Below, in pieces: positions 41,933 through 50,989 of a stretch of DNA of 64,000 bases. Source of the stretch: JANYHH01 sp965249745 (lineage in GTDB: Bacteria; Deinococcota; Deinococci; Deinococcales; JAAFIG01); assembly GCA_965249745.1 (NCBI GenBank), contig OZ252252.1, forward strand, positions 4,898,001-4,962,000, given 5' to 3'. The position numbers and the translations under genes are program-made. Within the stretch, counting starts at the first letter, position 1. Every line of letters begins with the position of its first letter. Under the pieces are notes generated by a model. It was not told the origin of the DNA. It did no database searches and saw only the letters and a program-made list of their open reading frames with translations.

Positions 41933-41960
41933 GCGGCGTTACGTATCAAAAGTACGCATC

Positions 41961-41993
41961 AAAAGCCGGAGCAATAAACTGCTCCGGCTTTTC
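41961..41993. terminator. Bidirectional terminator between dps and the response regulator
   Basis: AAAAGCCGGAGCA (41961-41973) pairs with TGCTCCGGCTTTT (41980-41992) around ATAAAC. A and T runs flank it, so it can end both convergent genes. Confidence 0.92.
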
Positions 41994-42010
41994 CAACCTC
42001 GAGCCAGCGA

Positions 42011-42685
42011 TTAGATAGAACGCATCACGTACCCAACGTTGCGAATCGTGTGAATCAAGCGGGACTCGTTGCCCTCCTCGAGCTTCTGTCGCAACTGCGA
42101 GATGAAAACCTCGACGACGTTTTCATCACCGAAGAAGTCCTCGCCCCAAACCCGATCTAACAGGTACGGTTTGGACATGACCCGCTCGGGTTGCTCCAAG
42201 AACTCTTGCAGCAATTTGAATTCGCGGCTCGTCAGAATCAGATGGCGCTTGCCGCGATGCGCGGTGAAAGCGCTGACGTCCATGACCAAATCGTCAAACC
42301 GCAGCAAGTTACTGACCTTACCGCCCTGTCTACGCTGCACGGCGCGAATCCGCGCCATCAGGACATCAAAATTGACCGGTTTCACCACGTAATCGTCCGC
42401 GCCGCTGTCCAGCCCCTCGAGTTGCGCCTCGGGAGCATCATTAGCGGTCAACATAATGACGGGCACGTCCGTGTCGGCAGATCGCAAGCGGCGCAGCACC
42501 TCGAAGCCATCAATGCCCGGCATCATCAGGTCCAGCAGGATCAGGTGCGGCGTGCGATCCAGCGCGGCTCGTAAACCCAGCTCACCCGATTCGGCGGCGT
42601 CCACCTGAAAACCTTCAAAACTGAGTCCGCGTTTCAGAAAGCTGCGGACACTGGCGTCATCGTCAATGACCAAGATGCGTTGCAT
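42011..42685 (-). CDS. OmpR/PhoB-family response regulator
   Basis: This 224-aa regulator has a receiver domain with the phosphoacceptor Asp52 in LILLDLMMPGIDG and an active-site lysine in YVVKPVN. The C-terminal winged-helix domain shows LTSREFKLLQEFLEQPERVM, the recognition region DRVWGEDFFGDENVVEVFI and a final RNVGYVM. The partner histidine kinase is not adjacent, so it is an orphan in this window. TCTAAT lies 7 nt before the ATG, so the message may be leaderless. Confidence 0.93.
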   Translation of the reverse strand: MQRILVIDDDASVRSFLKRGLSFEGFQVDAAESGELGLRAALDRTPHLILLDLMMPGIDGFEVLRRLRSADTDVPVIMLTANDAPEAQLEGLDSGADDYVVKPVNFDVLMARIRAVQRRQGGKVSNLLRFDDLVMDVSAFTAHRGKRHLILTSREFKLLQEFLEQPERVMSKPYLLDRVWGEDFFGDENVVEVFISQLRQKLEEGNESRLIHTIRNVGYVMRSI

Positions 42686-42773
42686 GAATTCTATTAGACC
42701 GTATTGGAGCTGAGCTGGGTCGGAATTGAAACTGAATCGAAGCTGAACGCGAGCTGAGCAGGGAAATTTGCAA

Positions 42774-42802
42774 AGAAAGACCCGCGTTTTGAAACGCGGG
42801 TC
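42774..42802 (-). terminator. Terminator of the beta-barrel protein gene
   Basis: GACCCGCGTTT (42779-42789) pairs with AAACGCGGGTC (42792-42802). On the minus strand it is followed by TTTCTTTG. It ends transcription from the beta-barrel gene after repeat copy B. Confidence 0.85.
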
Positions 42803-42809
42803 TGATTCC

Positions 42810-42916
42810 TGATAACGGCACGATTCGGCTACCTGATGCGTGCCTCACAGACACACTGTGCTACCTGAAAACGGCATTGCCTTAAAACGTGAACCTGACG
42901 GTGCCGAAACGCAGTA
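42810..42916. repeat. 90-bp dispersed element, copy B
   Basis: It starts TGATAACGGCACGATTCGGC and ends GTGCCGAAACGCAGTA. This copy carries about 15 extra bases in the middle. It lies between the stop of the beta-barrel gene and its terminator, so it is transcribed. Confidence 0.85.
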
Positions 42917-42926
42917 GAGAAGAGAT

Positions 42927-43469
42927 TTAGAAGCGGTAGGCCACGCCAGCCCCGAGACCGAAGCTCGTGCCAGCACCAAAGTTGGTGCGAGCCTCGAAGA
43001 AGGCGGAGAACTGATTCGTTAAGTCCAAATCTACGCCGCCCGTGACAGTGCCAGCCACGCTCGGGACGACGCCGAGGTACAAGCCGCCGTAGACCATGAT
43101 CTGCTGCGTCACGTCGTATTCAACCCCGGTCGTCACGCCAAACCCAAAGCTGCCACCGTTCGCCAACGCCAAGTTAATCGACGGTCCGACCCAGACGCCA
43201 CCGTTCTGGAAGGCAAAAGTCGCCACCGGAGCCGCCGAGACCGAGAACACTGGGCTGACATACCCCAGGCTAATCCGCGCCCCGAGGTTGACGCCGGGTG
43301 CAATGTTCGTCAGGTTGTTAATGGACGCATCGGCGGTAAACCCGATTCCCGCGCCGATTCCGAAATTGACACCAAAGCGAACTCGAGTCGGGTCCAAAGC
43401 ATCGGCGGCGTGAGCACTCGAGGCAAGGGCGACGGTCAGGGCGATCAAACTAAATTTCAAACGATTCAT
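42927..43469 (-). CDS. Outer-membrane beta-barrel-like protein
   Basis: The 180-aa protein starts after GGAGGAACATC. The N-terminus (NRLKFSLIALTVALASSAHA) is a cleavable signal peptide. The mature part alternates Gly/Val/Ser-rich strands such as FGVNFGIGAGIGFTADASI, VTTGVEYDVTQQIMVYGG and ends GLGAGVAYRF; the terminal aromatic (Phe) is the usual outer-membrane sorting signal. It is probably a small porin-like or adhesin-type barrel. No named family was recognised. Confidence 0.75.
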   Translation of the reverse strand: MNRLKFSLIALTVALASSAHAADALDPTRVRFGVNFGIGAGIGFTADASINNLTNIAPGVNLGARISLGYVSPVFSVSAAPVATFAFQNGGVWVGPSINLALANGGSFGFGVTTGVEYDVTQQIMVYGGLYLGVVPSVAGTVTGGVDLDLTNQFSAFFEARTNFGAGTSFGLGAGVAYRF

Positions 43470-43717
43470 GATGTTCCTCCTCCAGTGCGAGAACGATGCC
43501 TCAAACCTGGTAGCAGCATGATTGAGTGTGTGTCTGACTCAGCCCTGCCCTGCAACTGAATTGCGCCTGAAGCGAACAATCGATTCAACCTTTGAGGTTG
43601 ACTTGTGATAAGGCAATACAAAGAGACACTGTTCAGCTTCGGTTCAGGTTCCGCGAAGTGCTCGCCCAGACCACCCTCATAGTGTGCAATTCACTGCACC
43701 AACCAGGAGGTTTCAAG

Positions 43718-43930
43718 ATGATTTCAACTGTCGTGCCCGACCCACCGAAAAACCCGGATTTTTGGCCACCGCAGCCGCAACCCGATCCCGTGACCGTGCC
43801 GCCCGTGCGCGAGCCGGAACCGCAGATGCCACCGCGCCGCGATCCCGATCCGATGACCCCGCCGATGGTTGACCCGCCATCGCCAACCCCTGACGCACCA
43901 CTTCCCAACCCCGATCTACCGATGGCTTGA
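43718..43930 (+). CDS. Small proline-rich protein
   Basis: The ATG at 43718 follows AGGAGGTTTCAAG, an almost ideal ribosome-binding site. The 70-aa product is about one-third proline with many Asp residues (PDPPKNPDFWPPQPQPDP) and no hydrophobic segment. It is followed by a terminator, so it is a real unit. It may be a flexible linker or a surface peptide; I do not recognise it. Confidence 0.7.
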   Translation: MISTVVPDPPKNPDFWPPQPQPDPVTVPPVREPEPQMPPRRDPDPMTPPMVDPPSPTPDAPLPNPDLPMA

Positions 43931-44000
43931 TCTCTCAATCTCAGAGTCCCGTAATCTCAGAGTTCCGGACGCTCGAGGTCAACGGATATAGCTAGACAGA

Positions 44001-44044
44001 ACTGCTCCCAATGTGTTGGTCAACCCGTTGGGGGCAGTCTTTTT
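44001..44044 (+). terminator. Terminator after the proline-rich gene
   Basis: ACTGCTCCCAA (44001-44011) pairs with TTGGGGGCAGT (44028-44038), with one G-T pair, and is followed by CTTTTT. Confidence 0.85.
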
Positions 44045-44142
44045 GCGAGCGTCTCGAGGGATAATCAGTTTGCAGTTGGGGACTTCACACCTTGCCAGGG
44101 TTACATAGGGTCAGCCTCGTTTGAGACGCGAAAGGACCTTTG

Positions 44143-44655
44143 ATGTCAACCGACCCCGCCGCCTTCGGCCGTTTCGCTTCCATCGGCGACTTCCTGAACA
44201 GTTACCGCACCAGCGAAAAGCTCGAGTGGGCGCGGGAGTTGCAATTCTTAAGTCCGGAATTGAAAGCGGCAAGACTCGGCGTGCCGCGCAACTTAGCTGA
44301 GATCAACGCGACTGTGCAACGCCGTGAGCCAGATGACACCGATGCCAACGGTGGACAGCATTACCGCCTACGAATCGTCGTACTTGAGGCATTGGCTGTC
44401 ACCAGCGAAGTCGCGGCGGACGTAGCGGATTGCGTGCTGACGAAACGGGAGGTCTTCCTGGCGATTCGCTTCGGCGACCCGATGGGAGTTCAAACCCCGA
44501 TTCCAGGGCTGGAACCCGGAGCCAAGCTGCACCTGAAAGGCGAATGGATCACTCGAGACAAAGCGCTCGAGCATGGTGGGGAGCGTCTATCAGTTCTGCA
44601 CTTCACGCATCACCCGATTGGGTATGTTTGTACGACGGTGGATTGTTACAGCTAA
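44143..44655 (+). CDS. Hypothetical soluble protein
   Basis: The ATG at 44143 (MSTDPAAFGRFASIGDFLNS) follows GAAAGGACCTTTG; 170 aa. Hydrophilic without signal peptide or membrane span. Segments with regular beta pattern are YRLRIVVLEALAVTSEVAAD and GAKLHLKGEWITRD; the C-terminus has CTTVDC. I recognise no family. It is not closely coupled to its neighbours. Confidence 0.6.
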   Translation: MSTDPAAFGRFASIGDFLNSYRTSEKLEWARELQFLSPELKAARLGVPRNLAEINATVQRREPDDTDANGGQHYRLRIVVLEALAVTSEVAADVADCVLTKREVFLAIRFGDPMGVQTPIPGLEPGAKLHLKGEWITRDKALEHGGERLSVLHFTHHPIGYVCTTVDCYS

Positions 44656-44781
44656 AGATCAGCCTGCTCAGATAAAGAATACTCGAGGCTTACCTGTGGC
44701 GGTTCAAACCTTCGACTCGAGCACTGACATTCCTAGTGTTACCGGCCTACGATGCCCTCACAGCTACTTCGGAGGTTATCT

Positions 44782-45378
44782 ATGCTCGCGTTGCTGGCAC
44801 TCTCTACTTTTCTGACCTTGGCTCAACCCTCGAGCCTGCCCGGTCTGAGGTTGCAAGACTTGCAAACGGGCGAAGAGGGGATTTTGATACCGGGTGGCAG
44901 CTTCACTGCCTCCAACGGCGTGACGGTCCGCGCTCCAATGGGAGTTCTGACGGCTCCGGTTCACGTGTACGCCCGTACCCTCGAGCCAAGCTCCGTGACC
45001 CTGCCCTTGCCAGACGGTTGGGCGCGATTGAGCAGCTTTTACAGCGTTGGAGCGATAGAAGAGACCGGATCGAAAAATAGGGAATCGTTTCAAGTCGAAT
45101 TACCAGTTCCACACGGTGAGACCTCTCGAGGGTTATCGGTCGGTCTTCTCGTCCCACCAGAGTACGGAAGGTTCCCTCAAGCCGGTGAAGAAGTCGAACC
45201 TTTCTGGGACAGCACATCGGCAGCGAGGATGAGCGGATTGGACAGACTCGGCTCCCGTACTAGCATTCTTCCGGCCCAGGGTTTCGTTTACGTCGTAATT
45301 CGTGGACGGAACATCACAATCCCACCCGGCACAATCAGAAAACTCGAGTTCAATAGAGACCCAAAGCTCACGATGTAG
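44782..45378 (+). CDS. Exported protein of unknown function
   Basis: The ATG at 44782 (MLALLALSTFLTLAQPSSLP) follows GGAGGTTATCT; 198 aa. A short signal peptide is followed by a beta-rich segment (SFTASNGVTVRAPMGVLTAP and VHVYARTLEPSS) resembling a ZU5-like or beta-sandwich domain, and by FVYVVIRGRNITIPPGTI. The function is not recognisable. It is convergent with the winged-helix regulator. Confidence 0.65.
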   Translation: MLALLALSTFLTLAQPSSLPGLRLQDLQTGEEGILIPGGSFTASNGVTVRAPMGVLTAPVHVYARTLEPSSVTLPLPDGWARLSSFYSVGAIEETGSKNRESFQVELPVPHGETSRGLSVGLLVPPEYGRFPQAGEEVEPFWDSTSAARMSGLDRLGSRTSILPAQGFVYVVIRGRNITIPPGTIRKLEFNRDPKLTM

Positions 45379-45413
45379 CACAATGCACGCCAACAACGTG
45401 TGATGATGCTGGT

Positions 45414-46046
45414 TTAAAACCGATTTTGTGTAGCTCGAGTGAACATCAGTCCCAGTAAGTGTGATTTCCCAAGCGTGGTGTCGCATCGTGCCCTGTATTT
45501 CGCTGACAACGAATGCAGCTCGGTTTGAAGCTCCAAAGCGTCTTCTGCCTTCAAAGGCAAAATCAGGTTTTCTAAGATCGGCAACCATTCCAGATGCGCC
45601 GAAGCTGGTAGAAAGTCTATGAACTGCGCTGAGGTAAAATCCATCTGCATAACCCACTGACTCGAGATTTGTAGATGTCCAGCGATTGACATGAAGACCT
45701 GATTCATGCTGCTTTGAAAGAACGACAGCATGAACTCCTCGAGACTCGCGGCGGCCAGGAATTCGTTAGGTATCTGCCAGTACGGATGCGCCAAATACCG
45801 TTTTGACCGTCTGCTGTCTATTGTTTGGGTGATGATCTCCGCCTGATGCAATTGCTTGACCCGGTAGGCCGTGGTTTCCAGTGATTCTTCTATGGCTCTG
45901 GAAATCTCAGAAATGCTCCGGGGTTCACCGATGATCTGCCGCAGCACGAGCAAATAACGTCGTTTGGTCAGTAGTTTGGCGCTTCGTTCGGAAGTCACAA
46001 GCCAAAAATCGGAAGCTATTTTTTTGGGTTCCAGGGTCGGCATCAT
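45414..46046 (-). CDS. Winged-helix regulator (ArsR-like N-terminus)
   Basis: This 210-aa protein has an N-terminal winged helix (about residues 20-95): LTKRRYLLVLRQIIGE, SISEISRAIEESLETTAYRV and LHQAEIITQTIDSRRSKRYL, which read as helix-turn-helix and wing. The C-terminal half has no recognised ligand domain. Its start codon lies only 6 nt from that of the divergent ClpP-like lipoprotein gene, so the two promoters sit inside each other's coding regions. A regulator in this position often controls the neighbour, but that is inference. Confidence 0.75.
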   Translation of the reverse strand: MMPTLEPKKIASDFWLVTSERSAKLLTKRRYLLVLRQIIGEPRSISEISRAIEESLETTAYRVKQLHQAEIITQTIDSRRSKRYLAHPYWQIPNEFLAAASLEEFMLSFFQSSMNQVFMSIAGHLQISSQWVMQMDFTSAQFIDFLPASAHLEWLPILENLILPLKAEDALELQTELHSLSAKYRARCDTTLGKSHLLGLMFTRATQNRF

Positions 46047-46052
46047 GAGGTT

Positions 46053-46757
46053 ATGAAGATAAAGCCGTTGCTGATGAGTTTCGCCGCACTGAGCCTGACT
46101 GGGTGTGCGCTACTTCAGCCTCGTCCCGGCACATGGACGAGGCTGAGTCCAGAGGTGCTCGCGTTTTCTGGAGCAATTGAAAATGGCACTGATACGGAAT
46201 TCTTTCGCCTTGTAACGCCCGAAACCAAAAGATTACAGGTACGCAGTTACGGCGGCGATGTGCTAATCGCCCTGAAGGTCGCCCGCTACATCTCTGACCA
46301 TCAACTCGATCTCGAAGTGAATGAGGTTTGCGGTTCCTCGTGTGCCAATTATTGGTTCATGGCAGCGCACACAAAGATCGTTACAACGGGAGCGTACATC
46401 GGTTTTCATGGTGATGTCGGCTCGAGCCTGCCGTATTGGGACAACCCGAGCGCCGAGGTGCTAGATCAGGCGCAAAAGACGGTTGCGGAAGAGAAAGCCT
46501 TTTACCAAACCGTTCAGATAGATTCGCGGATCTACGCGTTCTCAGCAGCGTTCACGACGTATCACAAAGTCGGATTCTGGGCACCCAGCCCAGAAGAACT
46601 AACCTGTGTTGGCGTCACGAATCTCAAGATGTGGTTCAACCCCGATTCCAGTACCTTCGTTTCTGCGAACGGTTGGAATCGTCCGGTCGTCAAAACCAGT
46701 GCGCAGGACACTCGAGTGCCGCGTCCTCAGCTTTGCCAAACAGGGTCGCATCCGTAG
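46053..46757 (+). CDS. ClpP-like periplasmic lipoprotein (COG3904 type)
   Basis: The 234-aa product begins KIKPLLMSFAALSLTGCALL, a lipobox with Cys18. The core follows the ClpP/crotonase-like fold: VRSYGGDVLIALKVARYISD (oxyanion-side helix), NEVCGSSCANYWFMAA with a candidate catalytic Ser, and AYIGFHGDVGS with a candidate His. Family members of this kind are periplasmic and uncharacterised. GAGG lies directly before the ATG, within the start region of the divergent regulator gene. Confidence 0.8.
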   Translation: MKIKPLLMSFAALSLTGCALLQPRPGTWTRLSPEVLAFSGAIENGTDTEFFRLVTPETKRLQVRSYGGDVLIALKVARYISDHQLDLEVNEVCGSSCANYWFMAAHTKIVTTGAYIGFHGDVGSSLPYWDNPSAEVLDQAQKTVAEEKAFYQTVQIDSRIYAFSAAFTTYHKVGFWAPSPEELTCVGVTNLKMWFNPDSSTFVSANGWNRPVVKTSAQDTRVPRPQLCQTGSHP

Positions 46758-46788
46758 CAAAGGCGATTAGACTCGAGGCTGTAGTGGC

Positions 46789-47874
46789 TCACGGCACGAC
46801 CTCTTTGGGTTTGGCGAAGATCATCCGTCCCAAACTGGTTTGGGTCACAGTACTCACCAGCACCCGGACCGTGCGTCCCTTGAACGCCACACCGTCCTCG
46901 ATCACGACCATCGTCCCATCTTCCAAGTACCCAATCCCCTGCCCCGCTTGGCTGCCCTCCTTGACGATGTGCAAGTCAAACTCGTCGCCCGCGCCGTAAC
47001 GCGGTTTCAAAGCGTCCGCCAGCACGTTCAAGGAGAGCGACCTGACATCCTGCAAACCAGCCACTCGAGCCAATCCGGTGTCGTTGGTGATGACTTGCGC
47101 TCCGATTTCCTGGGCGGCGCGAATCAGGCGGTCGTCCACGCCACCGCCGGTGTCCTCGAACTCGCGGACGCTCAGTTCAATGCCGCGCATGGCTCGCAAC
47201 TTTTCTAGCACTTCCAGCCCACGCCGTCCCTTGCTGCGTTTCGCGTTGTCGGATTGATCGGCAAAGTATTGCAATTCGCGTAATACGAAACCTGGCACGA
47301 TCAGCGTCCCCTCCAAAAATCCGGTTTGCGCGACCTCTAAAATGCGCCCGTCAATGATGACACTCGTGTCCAGTAACTTGGCGGGCGAGTCGGTCGAAGT
47401 GGCAGCTCGAGGTCGTTCCTGGGCGGTAGCAAATCCCGAAAACAGGCGCATGGTTCCGGTGTTCAGCACCGCCACGCTGACCAGGAACAGTTCCAGCAGC
47501 GCCGTGATGATGAGTTGCACGTACCAGGCGTAACCGGGGATATTTGATAGAACGATGTTCAAGAGCACGCTGATCAGTAACGCCCCAATCGTGGCGACGG
47601 TCGCCGCGAACACGGTTTGCGGCGGCAGGTGAACCCAGGCGGCTGCGAAGCGAGCCAGTTGCACCCGCAACCACTGGCTCGGGCGATTGGTGAACAATGA
47701 TGTCACCAGCGCCCCCAGAATCACGATGTAGACCTGGTTGACGCCATCGTTCACCAAGCGCGGCGCGATCAGGTACGCGACCCAGGCCCCAACAGCGATC
47801 AGGACGATTCGGATCACGACCCGCAAAGGATCGGCGCGACTCAGGTCTTGCAACTCGAGCCAGGGACGAGCCAC
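46789..47874 (-). CDS. PIN/TRAM domain membrane protein (YacL-like)
   Basis: This 361-aa protein has four N-terminal helices (about residues 20-150), then a PIN nuclease domain with KLLDTSVIIDGRILEVAQTG, PGFVLRELQYFADQSD and QVITNDTGLARVAGL (the acidic metal ligands), and a C-terminal TRAM domain with FKGRTVRVLVSTVTQTSLG. The layout matches B. subtilis YacL, a neighbour of radA in many genomes, as here. An RNase role is suggested by the PIN domain, but the target is unknown. It begins with GTG and follows radA after 122 nt. Confidence 0.9.
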   Translation of the reverse strand: MARPWLELQDLSRADPLRVVIRIVLIAVGAWVAYLIAPRLVNDGVNQVYIVILGALVTSLFTNRPSQWLRVQLARFAAAWVHLPPQTVFAATVATIGALLISVLLNIVLSNIPGYAWYVQLIITALLELFLVSVAVLNTGTMRLFSGFATAQERPRAATSTDSPAKLLDTSVIIDGRILEVAQTGFLEGTLIVPGFVLRELQYFADQSDNAKRSKGRRGLEVLEKLRAMRGIELSVREFEDTGGGVDDRLIRAAQEIGAQVITNDTGLARVAGLQDVRSLSLNVLADALKPRYGAGDEFDLHIVKEGSQAGQGIGYLEDGTMVVIEDGVAFKGRTVRVLVSTVTQTSLGRMIFAKPKEVVP

Positions 47875-47996
47875 TACCGTCGCACTCCGAACGAAGCCCT
47901 ACGCAGACTGGTCTGCACCTGGAGTTCTGCTCGAGCGAGGCGATGGTGGGTTTTCTCTGGCATACGATCCTCTGGTGGTGAAGTGCCAACGCTATG

Positions 47997-49331
47997 CTAA
48001 CCCCAAACGGCGCGAACTGCATCCTTGACCGAGCGCACGCTCTCACTGCGGCTGCCGGTTGGAGCGCTGCCGGGCGGTGCGATCAGCCGCTGCAACCCAA
48101 TGCGTTGCGATTCGCTGACGCGCCGTAGCGGTTGCGAAACACTACGAACCTCGCCCGCCAAGCCGACCTCACCGAAGACCGCGATGCCCTCTGGGAGCGG
48201 TCGGCCCATCACGGCGCTGTAAACCGCCAGCGCCACCGCCAAATCCAATCCCGGATCAATCACCTTCAACCCGCCCGCTAAGTTCACGTAGACATCTAAC
48301 CCACCCAAACTCAGCTCCAAACGACGCTCCAAAACCGCCAGCACGACATCCACCCGCCTCGAGTCCAAACCGACCGAGACGCGTTTCGGAGCCGGGTACG
48401 GCGTTTTCGCAGCCAGGGCTTGCACCTCCAATAAGAGCGGGCGTTGCCCGTCCATTGTGGCCGCCACGACGCTGCCGGGCGCACCGACTGGACGCTCCGC
48501 CAGGAAGGCGCTCGAGGGATTGTCCACGCCCTGCAATCCGGTTTCTTGCATGTCAAACACGCCCAGTTCCCCAACGCTGCCAAAGCGGTTCTTAATGGAA
48601 CGCAACAACCGATAATGCCCGACCGATTCCAGAATCAGCACCGCGTCCACGATGTGTTCCATGACCTTCGGACCGGCCACGTTCCCGTCCTTCGTGACGT
48701 GCCCGACGAGCACCATCGCGCAACCGGTCTCCTTGGCGGCTCGAGTCAAGCGCGCCGTGGCTTCCCGCACCTGAGAGACGCTGCCGGGAGAACCACCCTC
48801 GTCCACCTGCACGGTCTGAATCGAATCCACAATCGTCAGCTTCGGGCGTTCCACTTCCAAAAGCGCCGCGATACCGTCCGCCTGGACATCCCTGGTCATC
48901 AGAATGTCGCTGTCCACGCCCAGCCGAATCGCCCGAAGGCGCACCTGCTCCAGGGACTCCTCGCCCGCGACGTACAACACCTTCTCGCCTCGAGACGCCA
49001 GGTGATGCGCCACCTGAAGCAGCAAGGTACTTTTGCCAATCCCCGGCTCGCCGCCGATCAGCACCACGCCGCCCGCGACCCAGCCGCCGCCCAGCACGCG
49101 ATCCAACTCCGCGACCCCGCTGACCGTGCGCGGCTCTTCCTGCGTGGCCACGCTGGACAGCCTGACCACCGCGCTCGAGGGAACGCGGTACGCGCTCATG
49201 CCCTTAGAAACCGCGACCGGCATGACCTCCTCGAAGCTGTTCCACGCCGAACACGACGGACAGCGCCCCAGCGTCTTCGCGGCCGTGTACCCGCAAGACG
49301 AGCATCGGTACTGCGTTTGAACTCGAGCCAT
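47997..49331 (-). CDS. radA: DNA repair protein RadA (Sms)
   Basis: RadA is a RecA-like helicase that extends recombination intermediates. The 444-aa protein has an N-terminal zinc finger (YRCSSCGYTAAKTLGRCPSC), a Walker A motif GGEPGIGKSTLLL, the RadA-specific IKNRFGSVGELG and a C-terminal Lon-like domain with GGLKVIDPGLDLAVALAVYS. All catalytic motifs are intact. A consensus TATAAT lies 7 nt before the ATG, so the message is leaderless. The PIN/TRAM gene follows on the same strand. Confidence 0.96.
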   Translation of the reverse strand: MARVQTQYRCSSCGYTAAKTLGRCPSCSAWNSFEEVMPVAVSKGMSAYRVPSSAVVRLSSVATQEEPRTVSGVAELDRVLGGGWVAGGVVLIGGEPGIGKSTLLLQVAHHLASRGEKVLYVAGEESLEQVRLRAIRLGVDSDILMTRDVQADGIAALLEVERPKLTIVDSIQTVQVDEGGSPGSVSQVREATARLTRAAKETGCAMVLVGHVTKDGNVAGPKVMEHIVDAVLILESVGHYRLLRSIKNRFGSVGELGVFDMQETGLQGVDNPSSAFLAERPVGAPGSVVAATMDGQRPLLLEVQALAAKTPYPAPKRVSVGLDSRRVDVVLAVLERRLELSLGGLDVYVNLAGGLKVIDPGLDLAVALAVYSAVMGRPLPEGIAVFGEVGLAGEVRSVSQPLRRVSESQRIGLQRLIAPPGSAPTGSRSESVRSVKDAVRAVWG

Positions 49332-49338
49332 TGAACTA

Positions 49339-49344
49339 ATTATA
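49339..49344 (-). promoter_or_regulatory. Leaderless -10 box of radA
   Basis: A perfect TATAAT is followed by TAGTTCA (7 nt) and the ATG. It is the best -10 match in the set. Confidence 0.7.
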
Positions 49345-49465
49345 GCGTTGGCAACAAGGGTTTAACTCACAAGGGGGAATTTTGAGCTTACGTCGCACGA
49401 CCCAAATCACAGAAATTCAAGCCACAACCTCGAGCTAGCACACACCACCCTGCCCATTGTTGTTT

Positions 49466-49655
49466 GCCTCTCTCAACGAGAGAGGTCTTCGTGCCAGCGA
49501 GGGGTGAGAGGGGCGTTGTGCCCTGCACACAGAGAGATAGGACGCGAAGCGAGCTGCCCTTGACCTTGATCTTCGTCTCGAGATTCACTGATTGGGATGT
49601 CTCGAGCAGGAACGTTGGTGGCCGGGCGTAACACGCTACGCCCCTACGAGATGTG
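49466..49655 (-). repeat. Composite dispersed element, locus 2
   Basis: It is in the opposite orientation to locus 1. It holds GCGTTGTGCCCTGCACACAG, the segment AGCGAGCTGCCCTT, GTTGGTGGCC and the hairpin GGGCGTAACACGCTACGCCC (49624-49643) followed by CTACGAG. Only one copy of the 24-bp unit that is amplified at locus 3 is present. A CTCTCTCAACGAGAGAG hairpin stands at its left edge. No gene is visible between 49332 and 49755. Confidence 0.75.
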
Positions 49656-49755
49656 GGGGACGTGATTTGCGTGGCTCGAGGGTGGACGGGTTTGGCATGA
49701 CAAATTCCTAGAAAACCTGTGGAACTCGAGGTCATGATTCTAAAAAAGCCGCGCC

Positions 49756-50835
49756 TTACTGCGGGAACAAACGGTTCACCCATTGCTTCGGATCGGTCGC
49801 CTCGGCTCTGACCCGCATCTCCCAGTGCAGGTGCGGTCCGGTCACAAAACCGGTCGCGCCGACCTGCCCGATCGTTTGTCCTCGCGTCACTTTCTGACCG
49901 GGTTTGACTAGAATTTTGCTCTGGTGAAAGTACAGGCTGACCACGCCCGCGCCGTGGTTAATGCCGATCAACCCGCCGCGAATCGCGTAGAAATTAGCAA
50001 TCTCCACCATTCCATCGTTCGTGGCGCGGGTCGGATCACCGACCTTGCCCGCCATGTCCTCGCCGTAGTGGTAGTTCAGCTTGCCGCCCTTTTCGTAGAG
50101 GCGCGCCTGCCCGAACGGGCTGATGAACCGTGGTGGCGCGGGGTAAACAAAGGGCTTGTTCCAGGCTCGAGGGGTGATGATGGATTTAGCGTACGCAGCG
50201 TTCAGCACGGCATACTCTTTGTTGCGGTTGCTGTCAGTCAGGGTACTCAGCACCGATTGCGACATGAACACGTTCTGCACGGGTTGTGGGTCGGGCAGCA
50301 ATTTGACGCTCGAGGCAATCGTTTCACTGCCCAGGTTGACGCTGAGGGAAATGGTTTTGGGCTTTGTTCCCAGCAACTCGCGCCCAACTCCCACCCAGTC
50401 GTCACCGTCCTGGGTCATCACGAGTTGTTCCGTCCCCCAGGTGACGATCGGGGTTCCCGCCAGCACACCAGACACGCGGACCAGCACGGGATCGCCAGGA
50501 ATGCAGGCCTCGCGGTGGGTGACGCGCACGCCGGGCGTGACGCCATTCACCGTGACGAATTTGAACCTCGAGTCGCCGGGGTTTGGACCTGCTGGATTAC
50601 TTGAGGGAGCCGCCGGGCTGGGTACGCTCGAGGTCTTGTCCGGGATTTGCAGCGTCTGCCCGGCGCGCAGTTCGTCCGAGGTCAGGTTGTTAACGCGTTT
50701 CAGGTCGGAAACCGCCACACCGAACTGCTTGGCAATGCTGAATAGCGTATCGCCTTGCTTGACGACGTAGGTGGTCGCCAGGGCAACCGTCAAGACCAGC
50801 AGCACCGCGAACAGGGTGGACAACAGAGCTTTCAT
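49756..50835 (-). CDS. LysM/M23 peptidase (NlpD/EnvC-like)
   Basis: The 359-aa protein has a signal peptide or anchor (KALLSTLFAVLLVLTVALA) and one LysM domain (about residues 22-66): YVVKQGDTLFSIAKQFGVA and LRAGQTLQIP. A middle beta region follows. The C-terminal M23 domain has LNYHYGEDMAGK (His and Asp of HxxxD) and GPHLHWEMRV (HxH), so the zinc ligands are complete. It probably cleaves peptidoglycan cross-links or regulates amidases. Envelope location by signal and LysM. Monocistronic in this window. Confidence 0.92.
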   Translation of the reverse strand: MKALLSTLFAVLLVLTVALATTYVVKQGDTLFSIAKQFGVAVSDLKRVNNLTSDELRAGQTLQIPDKTSSVPSPAAPSSNPAGPNPGDSRFKFVTVNGVTPGVRVTHREACIPGDPVLVRVSGVLAGTPIVTWGTEQLVMTQDGDDWVGVGRELLGTKPKTISLSVNLGSETIASSVKLLPDPQPVQNVFMSQSVLSTLTDSNRNKEYAVLNAAYAKSIITPRAWNKPFVYPAPPRFISPFGQARLYEKGGKLNYHYGEDMAGKVGDPTRATNDGMVEIANFYAIRGGLIGINHGAGVVSLYFHQSKILVKPGQKVTRGQTIGQVGATGFVTGPHLHWEMRVRAEATDPKQWVNRLFPQ

Positions 50836-50989
50836 GCCCTCGAGTGTAAGCCCTGAGAATTAGGACACCAGTCGGGGCGAATTCTGTAATCACCGAATTT
50901 CTCGAGGGCGTGCTGTAGCACGTCGTGGAAGGCAGCTCGAGCCATTTGCGTTCACCGTAGCCCATCTGAGTCAAGGTGCTTCGGCAGTT

